Assembly (NCBI GenBank): GCA_902795745.1
Contig: CADBMG010000053.1
Location: forward strand, 1 to 7,282
Origin: an uncultured Pseudomonadota bacterium
GTDB lineage: Bacteria > Pseudomonadota > Alphaproteobacteria > RF32 > CAG-239
Direction: 5' to 3'
DNA length: 7,282 bases
The translations under genes were made by a program, and so were the position numbers. Below, one piece after another: positions 7,049-7,282 of the stretch. Below the pieces are notes generated by a model. It did not search any database and had not been told where the DNA came from. It saw only the letters and a program-made list of their open reading frames with translations. Position 1 is the stretch's first letter. Every line of letters starts with the position of its first letter.

Positions 7049-7282
7049 AAAGCTTTACGAGAAGCAGCAGACACACAAATTCGTACAGACTTTGCAGCAG
7101 CTGATACAACAACCGAAGTTGGTTACGGTACATTGGAAGTTTCATCGATTACTAACGCTTTGGGTCAAATTAACAGTAATATCGGTACATCAGCTCAGAT
7201 TGATGCAGCCAAGTTTAACAACGTAAGTTCTGATCAGTCAATTAATGCCAATATTGCAGCAGTCAACAATACGTTAGGAGAC
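7049..7282 (+). pseudogene. 5'-truncated fragment of a coiled-coil/stalk-like surface protein, running off the window
   Basis: An open frame of 78 codons follows a stop at 7046-7048 and continues past the window end. It has no ATG or GTG; the only TTG is at codon 29. It therefore looks like the interior of a larger protein. Composition is rich in Ala, Asn, Thr, Ser and Asp. Two 15-residue segments align: SITNALGQINSNIGT (codons 33-47) and SINANIAAVNNTLGD (codons 64-78), sharing S-I-x-x-x-[LI]-x-x-[IV]-N-x-x-[IL]-G. This aliphatic periodicity suits a trimeric adhesin stalk, tail-fibre-like or other repetitive surface protein. Upstream DNA has stops in all three frames, so a nearby simple frameshift does not restore a start. 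It may be a gene remnant, a silent recombination cassette, or an assembly junction. The protein family is not identified with confidence. Confidence 0.5.

Overview
This AT-rich window most likely comes from a reduced or host-associated alphaproteobacterium. The main evidence is a DUF4167-domain gene, a family characteristic of Alphaproteobacteria, together with a divergent mfd/recG pair, a neighbourhood also common in that class. The low G+C, weak Shine-Dalgarno sites and Asn/Lys-rich proteins would suit a gut or endosymbiotic lineage. That placement is inference.

Layout. (1) 1-1091, plus strand: a DUF4167 protein (29-637) overlaps by 11 nt a small gene (627-1055). The small protein can be aligned by eye with the ADP-ribosyl cyclase/CD38 NAD-glycohydrolase fold. 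The first part of that gene carries a 75-nt palindromic structure (645-719). The pair ends at a stem-loop plus T7 (1052-1091) that lies inside the 3' end of mfd. (2) 1052-4522, minus strand: full-length mfd, the transcription-repair coupling factor, which meets the cyclase-like gene tail to tail with a 4-nt overlap. (3) 4523-4605: an 83-bp divergent gap with two good sigma70-type promoters whose -10 boxes abut back to back. (4) 4606-6687, plus strand: full-length recG with all helicase motifs, but with unusual residues in motifs V and VI. (5) 6688-7048: a gene-free stretch holding a hairpin-rich dispersed-type repeat (about 6754-6853) and otherwise nothing recognisable. (6) 7049-7282: an open frame with no start codon, running off the window, that looks like the interior of a coiled-coil or stalk-like surface protein.

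How the parts relate. Mfd and RecG both handle conflicts at transcription and replication forks: Mfd removes stalled RNA polymerase and recruits UvrA, and RecG remodels forks, Holliday junctions and R-loops. Sharing one small promoter region could couple their expression. The most novel item is the stand-alone cyclase-like protein. It has no signal peptide, no toxin delivery module and no obvious immunity partner, and it appears to be co-transcribed with a putative RNA-binding or structural DUF4167 protein. Whether it acts in NAD metabolism, defence signalling or as an effector cannot be decided from sequence alone.
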